In this document: in pieces, positions 18,059 through 25,994 of the stretch
Position numbering within the stretch: position 1 is the stretch's first letter
Layout: each line of letters opens with the position of its first letter
NCBI GenBank assembly: GCA_029262735.1
Contig: JAJCYY010000106.1
Span: 30,099-94,098 of the forward strand
Direction of reading: 5' to 3'
Source: Chloroflexota bacterium
GTDB lineage: Bacteria > Chloroflexota > Dehalococcoidia > Lucifugimonadales > Lucifugimonadaceae
Length of the DNA stretch: 64,000 nt
Position numbers and translations under genes: made by a program
Notes under the pieces: model-generated
Database searches by the model: none
The model's input: the letters and a program-made list of their open reading frames with translations, nothing else
What the model was told of the DNA's origin: nothing

Positions 18059-18267
18059 GTTCCGCTACCGCGTTACGTCGGTCTGAAACAGTGTCAGACA
18101 GCCGCGGGCAGGATAGCATCGGCGCAGTTTGCCAGCAAGTGAAAAAGAGCACAATCCAGTTCGGATTGGCACTTTCTCAAACTGCGACATCGTGAGGGGA
18201 ATACGGCTGTATGCGCTGTGCGGCGAAGCGCCTGAACTACAGCCCAACTGAGCGGTCAGACATGCGC

Positions 18268-19365
18268 TCAGTCGAACATGATGACGCCGCGGCCATCCTC
18301 ACCTCGACCAAGCGCGTCATAAGCCTCGTTAATCTCTTCCAGCGGGTAACGGCGCGTGATGAGGCTGTCTACATCGATGCGCCCCCTGGTGTAGAAGTCA
18401 ACCAGCTTGCCGAACGTCTCATGCGGACTGGCTGAACCGTAGTAGCTGCCGATCAAAGTTTTCTGATTGCGTACCAGGTCAATAAGGTTGATATCGGCCG
18501 TCATGCCCTCTGGGGCAAGACCAACAAGGACGCCGGTCCCGCCTTTACGCAGCGAGTCCATCATCTGTTCCGTAGTGACAGCACCACCGAAGGTATCGAA
18601 CGCAAAGTCGACACCACCGCCAGTCAGTTCCATGATCTTCTTCGCCGGATCCTCGCTGCGGGAGTTGATCACATCAGTCGCGCCGAACTTGTATGTGAAC
18701 TCCAGCTTATGGTTGTGAATGTCGACGGCGATTACCCGCGATGCGTTGAGCAGCTTCGCTCCTTGAATAGCGTTCAGACCGACTCCGCCTGCGCCGAATA
18801 CGGCAACGGTCATCCCCGGGCGGATGTTCTGCTGGTTGATTACGCCGCCGACGCCCGTGGTGACCGAGCAGCCAATGAGGGATGCCACGTCCATCGGAAC
18901 ATCGTCTGAAATCGGGAAACATGCCTGGTGAGGGATGACGATGCTTTCCGCGAAGACGCCGAGCTTGGCGAACTGGTGAACATCCTTGCCCTCGGAGTCC
19001 TTTAGTCGGAATGTGCCGTCGTACTGACGGGTGCCGGTGAGACGGTTGGTGTCGCACAACTGTGGCGAACCGGTGCGACATGAACGGCAGTGGCCGCAGT
19101 TCGGGACGAACGAGAGGATACAGCGGTCTCCGGGCTTTACCGACTCAACACCTTCGCCAACCTCTTCGACAATCCCGGCGCCTTCATGGCCGAGGACTAT
19201 TGGCATCGGGAAAGTGGTCTGCCCGAGCATCACGTGGTGGTCCGAGGCGCACACGCCGGCCGCCGCCATTCGGACTCGGACCTCACCCGCCTTCGGAGCA
19301 CCTTGCTCCAGTTCAACTATCGGCATTGGTACTTTTGGTTCGTAGAGAACTGCTGCTTTAACCAT
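18268..19365 (-). CDS. Zinc-dependent alcohol dehydrogenase (MDR, class III-like)
   Basis: A 365-aa medium-chain dehydrogenase/reductase. Catalytic zinc ligands are Cys39, His60-Glu61 and the Cys of 'IGCSVTTGVGG'. The structural zinc lobe is Cys90/93/96/104. The Rossmann motif is 'VFGAGGVGLNAIQG', followed by an Asp ('AVDIH') that favours NAD. The order and length resemble class III and mycothiol/NDMA-dependent alcohol dehydrogenases, so alcohols or aldehydes are likely substrates, not resolvable further. The ATG lacks a clear ribosome-binding site. It is followed by nuoA, but 209 bases separate them. Confidence 0.88.
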   Translation of the reverse strand: MVKAAVLYEPKVPMPIVELEQGAPKAGEVRVRMAAAGVCASDHHVMLGQTTFPMPIVLGHEGAGIVEEVGEGVESVKPGDRCILSFVPNCGHCRSCRTGSPQLCDTNRLTGTRQYDGTFRLKDSEGKDVHQFAKLGVFAESIVIPHQACFPISDDVPMDVASLIGCSVTTGVGGVINQQNIRPGMTVAVFGAGGVGLNAIQGAKLLNASRVIAVDIHNHKLEFTYKFGATDVINSRSEDPAKKIMELTGGGVDFAFDTFGGAVTTEQMMDSLRKGGTGVLVGLAPEGMTADINLIDLVRNQKTLIGSYYGSASPHETFGKLVDFYTRGRIDVDSLITRRYPLEEINEAYDALGRGEDGRGVIMFD

Positions 19366-19476
19366 TTGATGTTCTGTTTTGCTAGTAAGAATCTACTGAT
19401 TTAGTCGGTGAGTCACACAAGGACTTGATCTTAACGGATGAAGGCCGTCAGGTCGGCCATTTTGAGCCCAACAAAA

Positions 19477-19505
19477 AACGGGGAGGTCATGACGACCACC
19501 CCGTT
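19477..19505 (-). terminator. Rho-independent terminator of the Rdx gene
   Basis: Read on the minus strand, AACGGGG at 19499-19505 pairs with CCCCGTT at 19477-19483. An inner GGTC/GACC stem extends the hairpin. The stem is followed by a run of six T (complement of 19473-19478). It lies 21 bases after the stop of the SelW-like gene. Confidence 0.8.
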
Positions 19506-19525
19506 CAATACTCAAGATCCCGAAA

Positions 19526-19807
19526 CTAGTTGGTCTGAATGACCGCACCGGACTCAAGCATGTTGGCGACCTGCGCCTTGAGGTCCTTGACCTCCATGAT
19601 GTGAGGAGATGCGCCCTTCTCTTTCTTGTCCCAGAGAACGCGTCCATCAACCGTCACCTTAAACACACCAGCAGCGCCGGGCTTCAGGCTGATTGCCAGG
19701 GCAGGTCCGGCGGCCTGGAACAGCTCACTCGCCATGTAGGCGGCAAGGTTGGCGTAGCCACAGGGCACGCAGTACTCGATCTCAGCTTCCATTTTCCAGT
19801 CGGCCAT
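19526..19807 (-). CDS. Rdx/SelW-SelT-family thioredoxin-like protein (Cys form)
   Basis: A 93-aa protein of the Rdx family (selenoprotein W/T/H-like). The redox motif is C-V-P-C at residues 13-16 ('IEYCVPCGY'); many homologs have C-x-x-Sec. The downstream strand 'GVFKVTVDGRVLWDKKE' is the other family landmark. The family is believed to act in thiol redox reactions in the cytosol; no partner is evident here. A GGAGGTG ribosome-binding site precedes the ATG, and a strong terminator follows the stop. It is monocistronic. Confidence 0.82.
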   Translation of the reverse strand: MADWKMEAEIEYCVPCGYANLAAYMASELFQAAGPALAISLKPGAAGVFKVTVDGRVLWDKKEKGASPHIMEVKDLKAQVANMLESGAVIQTN

Positions 19808-19883
19808 AGTCCACCTCCAGATAAAATTGGCACGTTCCCGTTGCTCGAGAGACGACTAATCCTAGCATGTTGACACACGTTGG

Positions 19884-20486
19884 CTATGCCAGCGGGTGGA
19901 GAGATAGACCGGCATCAAACGCTACATAGAGCGGATGCCGTGGCTCACCTGTGATGTTCGTTCCCAGTTGTTGGACAGTCACTCCGCTCTGCGCGACCAG
20001 ACTGCGAACCTCATCTGCCCTACCGTGCAATTTGCCGTGATTGCCCCAGGCGACCACGATCAGGCTGGCACGGCGTAGTTCGCTGGCAATAACGGCATCG
20101 TTGTCAGGGCCGACCGGATCTTCGGCCCACTCAAGCTGTTTCGGATCTGACGATCTGAGCGCGAACAGGTTCACAACCCGAAGTTCCGCCATGCCCCACC
20201 GTCGCGCAAACCCGGCGCACCGCCCGATAGTGGGATCGTCCAGGTTGGCGTCCGCGGTCGACGGATTTAGCATGATGAACAGGCAGGTCTCGCCGCTTGC
20301 CGAAAATTCGCGAGTGAGCAGGTAGCGATAACTGCCGCAGTCACTGAATAGCGCGGTACCGGCGTTAAGAGACGCCAGATCGAATGTTGGGCCGGTTGGC
20401 AAGTCGGATATACTCCCGCCACTTCGATTTCGACACGGATCACTATTCGTTTGCCGTATGAGCGCCGCACAGCGCGAATCCGGCAA
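19884..20486 (-). CDS. DUF1643 domain-containing protein
   Basis: A protein of up to 200 aa with the DUF1643 signature: 'FIMLNPSTADA...DDPTIGRC', then 'VVNLFALR', and 'VVAWGNHG' near the middle. Its function is unknown. The start is uncertain: ATG at 20486 leaves only 28 bases to the divergent GNAT gene and gives a non-conserved leader. A TTG at 20402 with GGGAG about 10 bases upstream begins nearer the domain. No membrane segments or signal are present. Confidence 0.75.
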   Translation of the reverse strand: MPDSRCAALIRQTNSDPCRNRSGGSISDLPTGPTFDLASLNAGTALFSDCGSYRYLLTREFSASGETCLFIMLNPSTADANLDDPTIGRCAGFARRWGMAELRVVNLFALRSSDPKQLEWAEDPVGPDNDAVIASELRRASLIVVAWGNHGKLHGRADEVRSLVAQSGVTVQQLGTNITGEPRHPLYVAFDAGLSLHPLA

Positions 20487-20514
20487 TTAGGTCGGATTTA
20501 GCTGGAGGTTCCAG

Positions 20515-21126
20515 ATGGCCCGCGTTGAACTGAGACAGGTTACAAGGGAAGATGTTGGCCGGATTGCCGAGTGGCTGAAAGATCCGGAGGTGGCCGAGAT
20601 CTGGTTCGGTCGCTACACCTACGGGGACGCCGCCCACCTCGGATACGATCCCGAGCAGATGCTGAAGGCAAACGAGACGGAATGGAATGAGGTGTTTCAT
20701 GACCCTCACCACCACCCTCACCGTGACATCTTCTCTATCTACACGCTGGAAGGCGATCACGTCGGCGAGGGCCAACTCTCGATAGATGAGGCTCTGGGTG
20801 ACTCGCAGCTTTCGGTTCTCGTTGGCCGCAAGGACATGTGGCACAAGGGAATCGGGACAGCGGCCGTCCTGGCGATGCTTGAGCACGTCTTTGAGCACCT
20901 GCGCCTGCATCGGGCATGGGTCGACGTTCCCGAGTACAACATGGCCGCCCGCCGGATGTTCGAGAGCATCGGCTTTCAACACGAGGGGACGCTACGCCAG
21001 AGCCGTCCGCACGAAGGTGCCAGGCACAACTCTGCGATCCTGGGCATCCTGGTCGACGAGTATGAGCGGCACTACCCGGAGGGTGTAACCAGCCACGTCA
21101 TCGACTGGGAAACGCAGCGAATTTAG
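20515..21126 (+). CDS. GNAT-family N-acetyltransferase
   Basis: A 203-aa acetyltransferase with the RimJ/RimL-type Acetyltransf_3 layout. There is a beta4 strand with 'SVLVGRKDMWHKGIGTAAV', whose x-x-x-G-I-G-T loop binds the acetyl-CoA pyrophosphate. Then 'AWVDVPEYNMAARRMFESIGF' gives the conserved Asn and the F-E-x-x-G-F. The substrate, often a protein N-terminus, amino acid or aminoglycoside, is not deducible. GGAGG lies 7 bases before the ATG. The neighbours are unrelated and on the opposite strand. Confidence 0.87.
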   Translation: MARVELRQVTREDVGRIAEWLKDPEVAEIWFGRYTYGDAAHLGYDPEQMLKANETEWNEVFHDPHHHPHRDIFSIYTLEGDHVGEGQLSIDEALGDSQLSVLVGRKDMWHKGIGTAAVLAMLEHVFEHLRLHRAWVDVPEYNMAARRMFESIGFQHEGTLRQSRPHEGARHNSAILGILVDEYERHYPEGVTSHVIDWETQRI

Positions 21127-21133
21127 GCCTTGT

Positions 21134-22333
21134 TCACGTTCTCGGGATGATCTGAGCAAGCGCCGGACCGAGAACGTCGAGGTACTTGAGTGCCGAACCT
21201 GTGTTCAGCAACACAACTCGATCGTCCCTGCTGACCTGCCCGGATACAATCAGCTGTTCTAATGCTGAGAGCGTTGCGCCACCTTCCGGAGCAGGGAATA
21301 TTCCTTCAAGCGTCGCCATCTTGCGCACCGAATCCACCATCTCCGGGTCGGTTACGGTGACCGCAGTCCCTCCACTTTCTCGAACTGCTCTCAGCACCAG
21401 GAAGTCGCCCACCGCTGCCGGAACGCGCATACCCGCTGCCAAAGTGTGAGGATCAGGGAACGGTTCGGCGAACTCATCGCCGTTGTGAAACGCGGTCACG
21501 ATTGGCGCACAGCCTTCGGCTTGCACACAGATCATGCGCGGCCTCTCGGTCCCGATCCAACCCAGCTCCTGCATCTCATCCATCGCCTTCCAGATACCAA
21601 CGATTCCTGTGCCGCCGCCCGTCGGGTAAATGATCACGTCAGGAACCTGGAACCCGAGCTGCTCAACGATCTCGTATCCCATCGTCTTCTTGCCTTCTAC
21701 CCTGTAAGGCTCTCTGAGGGTGGAGACGTCAAATAGTCCGTCACGCTCAGCGGCTTCGGCGGACAGTTTGCCGGCGTCCGTGATGAAGCCTTTGACGAGA
21801 TTCAGGCTGGCGCCGTATGCGACGCATTCGATCTGGTTAGCCTGTGGAGCGTCCTCCGGCATGAAAACGTGCGCTTCCATACCGGCTTTGGCTGCATACG
21901 CGGACATCGCCCCGGCTGCATTCCCTGCCGACGGCATCGTGAGCTTCGTCTGGCCTAGTTGATGCGCCATCGAAACGGCAGCGGATAGGCCTCGCGCTTT
22001 AAAGGAGCCTGTCGGATTGACGCCTTCGTCTTTGATGTAGAGCGACTCCATTCCCAGGGCATCGCCGAGTCGATCCGCGAGGAACAGCGGCGTATAGCCT
22101 TCACCCAGTGTGATCACACTTCCAGGGTTTTCGACCGGCATCACCTCTTCGTAGCGCCACATGTTTGCTGCGCGGCCCGGTAACGCTGAAGGGATGAGCG
22201 ATTTTGCCGCCTCCTGCAAGTTATAGCGGGCGTACAGCGGCTTCGCATCGTTCAGGCAGAGTCGCATCGGCTCACGGTGTGAGTAAGTTGTGCGACAGAG
22301 CATGCATTCGAGGTGGGTGATCTGGGAAGGCAT
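21134..22333 (-). CDS. thrC: Threonine synthase
   Basis: A 399-aa PLP enzyme converting O-phosphohomoserine to threonine. The PLP lysine is at residue 112 in 'NPTGSFKARG'. The phosphate-binding glycine cluster 'YPTGGGTGIVGIWKA' is present. The N-terminus has the short Cys-rich segment (Cys10, Cys13, Cys26) common in this branch. Length fits. Threonine dehydratase or related fold-II enzymes are alternatives, but the N-terminal segment and 'LGEGYTPL' favour ThrC. Its gene ends 8 bases from the convergent GNAT stop. No attenuator or T-box was recognised in the 148 bases upstream. Confidence 0.88.
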   Translation of the reverse strand: MPSQITHLECMLCRTTYSHREPMRLCLNDAKPLYARYNLQEAAKSLIPSALPGRAANMWRYEEVMPVENPGSVITLGEGYTPLFLADRLGDALGMESLYIKDEGVNPTGSFKARGLSAAVSMAHQLGQTKLTMPSAGNAAGAMSAYAAKAGMEAHVFMPEDAPQANQIECVAYGASLNLVKGFITDAGKLSAEAAERDGLFDVSTLREPYRVEGKKTMGYEIVEQLGFQVPDVIIYPTGGGTGIVGIWKAMDEMQELGWIGTERPRMICVQAEGCAPIVTAFHNGDEFAEPFPDPHTLAAGMRVPAAVGDFLVLRAVRESGGTAVTVTDPEMVDSVRKMATLEGIFPAPEGGATLSALEQLIVSGQVSRDDRVVLLNTGSALKYLDVLGPALAQIIPRT

Positions 22334-22481
22334 CTGTCTCTCGGTTCTGAAACGCGTGAGTACCGTGCTGGTATACAGGTCTGGGTAACGTCAGGTAATC
22401 GGAAGGAATACATCTTACCGCCGCTAGGCGATTGTCGTTCGGCTCACCCTTCAGCATTGCCGGACAGATTACGAAGGCAGA

Positions 22482-24833
22482 CTACGGATTGGCTCGCTCT
22501 GCCAGGATCGCTTCGGCATCGATCGGGACGGGCCTCCAGGCTACCCTCCGCGGAACGAAGTCGCTGCCAAGCGCCTGGCGCAGACTGGTTCCATCGACGT
22601 CCACAAGCCAGAGAGCGCCCGCAAAGCGATCTATCACCGCTGCTTCGCTGGTGTCCGGAGCCCAGGCTGCCAGAAAGCTCTGAAACGGTACCGGGATCAC
22701 ACCAGCAGGTTCACCGGTCTCGCTGTCCAGAACGAGCAGGCTTTGATCGTCGGTGTTCGCGTTGTCGATGGCGAGAATAAAGTCGCCGTCATTCGACCAC
22801 CCGGATGCAGAGAGTCCGGATTCGCCGATCTGCCGAGGAGGTGACGAGCCGTCGGCCGCCACAATGCTCATGTCCACTTCTGAGACGGAGCGAGAGATCG
22901 TGAACAGAATTGCTGAACCATCTGGGGACCAGTACGGCAAAACGCTCTGGACTTCATCTTCGACCGAAAGTTTTGTTGCCTGCTCCAGTGTCACGGGAAC
23001 GATGTTGCCTTCAGCGTCCGGTACAGGAAGGTCAGCTACGTAGAGTTGCCAGTTCGAGCCGGTCGTGATGACGAATGCGATCCTGGCACCGTCTGGTGAA
23101 ATGGCCGGCATGGCCGAACCGGCGGGCTCATCGACAAGTTGCCTGATCTTCCCGGTCTCGATCTCGATGTCGTAGATCTGGAAAATGCCGGTTATGTCCG
23201 ATGAATACGCCAGCCTGCTGCCGTCAGGCCACCAGGCGGGAGTGAGTTCCACTCCGTCATTCGTGTCTAGTTCGTCGGAAACCGGCATCAGTTGGGCGGT
23301 CGTCAGGTCTATGAAAAGTATGCCGGCATCAGAGTCGCCGGTGATCTCGACGGCAAGTGTGTCACTCGAACGATCTCTCACTACCATGTCGGCTGAGGCT
23401 GTAAGCGGACTCGCGTTGCCCGCCGCGCCTGCTTCGATGGTCGCTGTGACCGCTCCAAGAAACTCTCCTGTCTCGAATCCGGCTATGAAGACGCCGGCGT
23501 CTGTGATGGCACCACCCGAGTTAGCCGTCCATTTCACCTCGATTCCATCTATCACGTTATCGAACTCGTCGAACGCAAAGGCCACAAGAGGATTGCCAGC
23601 TCCTACGGGGATTGAATCGGCAACTGGAACAAGCGAGAGTCGTACCGCATTTCCGGGCAGAACCTCAAGTTCGATATCGGCCTGAGAGCGGACTCTGTCT
23701 ACCTCCGCAACTGCCACCATCAAAGGTCCTGTGGCGGAAGCAGCGCTGCCAGCCGGGGTGAAGACTCCGTCCTCGGTTACCTCTCCAAAGTCTTCGGAAA
23801 GCAGCTGCCATTCAACCGAGTCCAGCTCCAACGTGTTTCCAAAGCGGTCGAAGCCTTCAGCCGTGAACGAGACAGTGCTCCCGACTGTTATCTGTGATGC
23901 TGATGAAGTGACTTCGACGCGGTCAAGGATTCCCGAGGCGATCGCCCCTGAAATGGTCTGCGTCAGCGTCTTTCCTCCGACGGTCACACTGACCTTCGCA
24001 AGGTCCTGCTCAGCCCGGGTCGGCAGTGCACCGGCTCGAAACTCACCGCCGGCCAGCACGGCATCGACTCCACCGCGAAGCGGCTCCCAATCGATGTCTG
24101 GCTCTGGAAGGACATGCCCTTGCCTGTCCTGTGCAGTCACCTTGAAATCGACGCGGTTGTTCACCCTAACGTAGATTGACGGCGGTTCGACCACGATCGA
24201 ATCGAGTGGGCCGAACACGATCTCTATCGGTGCGTTTGCGGAAGCTGTGACTCCGAGCCGCTCGAACTCGACAGTCACAGCCTGACTGTACTCACCGGTC
24301 TGAGGCCCTGCGACGAAGGTGCCATCGTCGAGCACCGTGCCAGCTGATTCAGCGGCCGCCCAGGTGAAATCGGCGTCGGGCACAGGATTTCCCAGGGTGT
24401 CAAAGGCCGTAGCCATGAACTCGCCACGGTCGCCGCTCTCAAGCTCTAGACCCGATGGTTCGAGGATGATCCACCCGGCCTCACCCGGCTCCAGCGATAC
24501 CGGATTCTCCGATATTGTCTGCGAACCGCCTTTTGAGACTGTAAGACGGACCGTGAGGTTGCCTGCGTCCTCATAGGTGTGGGTCGGGGACCTTTCAGTA
24601 CTAGTGGCGCCGTCGCCGAACTCCCACAGGAAGCCAACGTCGCCAGATTCCTCCAACGGGGTGAACTGCACCTCGTGCGGCACGGTGCCGCCGCCCGATG
24701 ACAGGTTGAATTCGGAAACTGGCGGGGTGGAGCTGCATGCGACGGCCGCCAGTGAAAGGCAAAAGACCAGAATCGGCAAAAATGTTCTCTTGCCGCGTAC
24801 CTGCGTGGTCGATATCCGTAAGGTATGGATCAA
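22482..24833 (-). CDS. Lipoprotein with PKD, Ig-like repeats and a TolB-type propeller
   Basis: A large secreted lipoprotein (about 783 aa from the chosen start). A signal helix ends in the lipobox 'LSLAAVAC'; the lipidated Cys codon starts at 24737. Next comes a PKD domain ('WEFGDGATSTERSPTHTYEDAG'-like pattern), then four Ig-like repeats, each with a G-x-F-x-A-G-type hinge. The C-terminal 270 residues hold TolB/WD-like blades ('SPDGARIAFV', 'WSPDGSAILFT', 'WSNDGDFILAI'). The frame is open to 25046, but that leader is not signal-like. TTG at 24833 is the nearest reasonable start and remains uncertain. It probably acts outside the membrane in binding or sensing; the ligand is unknown. Confidence 0.75.
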   Translation of the reverse strand: MIHTLRISTTQVRGKRTFLPILVFCLSLAAVACSSTPPVSEFNLSSGGGTVPHEVQFTPLEESGDVGFLWEFGDGATSTERSPTHTYEDAGNLTVRLTVSKGGSQTISENPVSLEPGEAGWIILEPSGLELESGDRGEFMATAFDTLGNPVPDADFTWAAAESAGTVLDDGTFVAGPQTGEYSQAVTVEFERLGVTASANAPIEIVFGPLDSIVVEPPSIYVRVNNRVDFKVTAQDRQGHVLPEPDIDWEPLRGGVDAVLAGGEFRAGALPTRAEQDLAKVSVTVGGKTLTQTISGAIASGILDRVEVTSSASQITVGSTVSFTAEGFDRFGNTLELDSVEWQLLSEDFGEVTEDGVFTPAGSAASATGPLMVAVAEVDRVRSQADIELEVLPGNAVRLSLVPVADSIPVGAGNPLVAFAFDEFDNVIDGIEVKWTANSGGAITDAGVFIAGFETGEFLGAVTATIEAGAAGNASPLTASADMVVRDRSSDTLAVEITGDSDAGILFIDLTTAQLMPVSDELDTNDGVELTPAWWPDGSRLAYSSDITGIFQIYDIEIETGKIRQLVDEPAGSAMPAISPDGARIAFVITTGSNWQLYVADLPVPDAEGNIVPVTLEQATKLSVEDEVQSVLPYWSPDGSAILFTISRSVSEVDMSIVAADGSSPPRQIGESGLSASGWSNDGDFILAIDNANTDDQSLLVLDSETGEPAGVIPVPFQSFLAAWAPDTSEAAVIDRFAGALWLVDVDGTSLRQALGSDFVPRRVAWRPVPIDAEAILAERANP

Positions 24834-25226
24834 TATACTGACTGCTGGATATGGAACTGTCTGGAGTCTCTTTACTAGAGCAGATGGGCGTGGCTCTTGC
24901 AACCGTGTCGAATCCGTCGCCGGTCTGTGAGCTTCCGGCTGTGGTGCGCCTGCCGGAGTCGTGCGATGTACTTGGATGTGTACGCAAAGTGGCCGCTGTG
25001 GGATTGCGCTTGTCAGCCTCCGACACTTCGGCTGTAGTAGCAACACACACCCGGGCGTGATTTCACTGTGTGCCGCCCCATCAGCCCTTCGTGGTGTATC
25101 CCCGGAACTGTTGAATAGTTCATCCAGCTAAGGTTGATCCAAGCAACCACCCCACCGCCCGAACTCATGCTCCACGGGCGAAACAGACCGGTGCCCCCTC
25201 AATAGCCGGGCCAACGTGAGGAGACT
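24834..25226. other. Divergent intergenic region, 393 bases
   Basis: The region lies between the lipoprotein (minus) and a response regulator (plus). An open frame crosses 24834-25046 on the minus strand as an N-terminal extension of the lipoprotein, but it is Pro/Arg/Thr-rich and unlike a secretion signal. No RNA gene, repeat or convincing promoter pair was recognised. It must hold the promoters of both genes. Confidence 0.5.
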
Positions 25227-25952
25227 ATGGCTGCCACAATTCTGGTAGTTGATGACGAACAGGACATCCTTGAGCTGGTTTCGATGCGACTCGAGATGGC
25301 TGGATATCGGACTGTTCTGGCAGCATCCGGCGAAGAGGCTTTGCGTTCTTTCTTCGTAGAGCGCCCTGACCTCGCGATTGTCGATATCGATCTGCCTGTG
25401 ATGGATGGGATTGAACTCTGCTCACGAATGCGTGAGATGTCGGATATCCCGGTCATTTTCCTGTCTGCAATGGGCTCCGAGTTGGACAGGGTCAAGGGTC
25501 TTCAGGCCGGTGCTGACGACTACATCGTGAAGCCGTTTGCGAGAGACGAGCTTGTCGCACGGGTCGAGGCGGTGATGCGGCGGGCAACAATGCCTGCGGT
25601 CAGAGGTGGAGAGGACTCTTACATAGACGCCCAGCTGACCATCGACCATCGCGCTCACCTTGTTGCGGTCCGTGGCCGGGAGGTTGGGCTATCGCCACTC
25701 GAGTACAGGCTGCTCACATCTCTTGTCAGGCACTCGGGCCAGGTGCTGAGTCATCACCAGCTACTGGACATGGCCTGGGGACCGAATGCCACGGAGACCT
25801 CGCCCGACAGCGTTCGCCTTTACATCTCGTACCTGCGGGCAAAGATCGAGGAGAATCCAAAGCGGCCCGAATTGATCGAGACGGTGAGAGAGTTCGGCTA
25901 CCGTTACGTACGACCTGCTTACTACGAGAGGTCCGAAGCGCAGGCTGCTTAG
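25227..25952 (+). CDS. OmpR/PhoB-family response regulator
   Basis: A 241-aa two-component regulator. The receiver domain has acidic residues at 9-11, phospho-acceptor Asp53 and Lys102. A winged-helix DNA-binding domain follows, with 'LSPLEYRLLTSLVRHSGQVLS' and the C-terminal 'ETVREFGYRYVRP' hairpin. A GTGAGGAG ribosome-binding site precedes the ATG. It converges on a CHASE-PAS histidine kinase 42 bases away, a likely but unproven partner. Its targets are unknown; the PKD/TolB lipoprotein across the divergent spacer is one candidate. Confidence 0.92.
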   Translation: MAATILVVDDEQDILELVSMRLEMAGYRTVLAASGEEALRSFFVERPDLAIVDIDLPVMDGIELCSRMREMSDIPVIFLSAMGSELDRVKGLQAGADDYIVKPFARDELVARVEAVMRRATMPAVRGGEDSYIDAQLTIDHRAHLVAVRGREVGLSPLEYRLLTSLVRHSGQVLSHHQLLDMAWGPNATETSPDSVRLYISYLRAKIEENPKRPELIETVREFGYRYVRPAYYERSEAQAA

Positions 25953-25994
25953 GCTGGAGAATAGCCCGAGCAGTAGCTGGTTGCACGGCGATTA

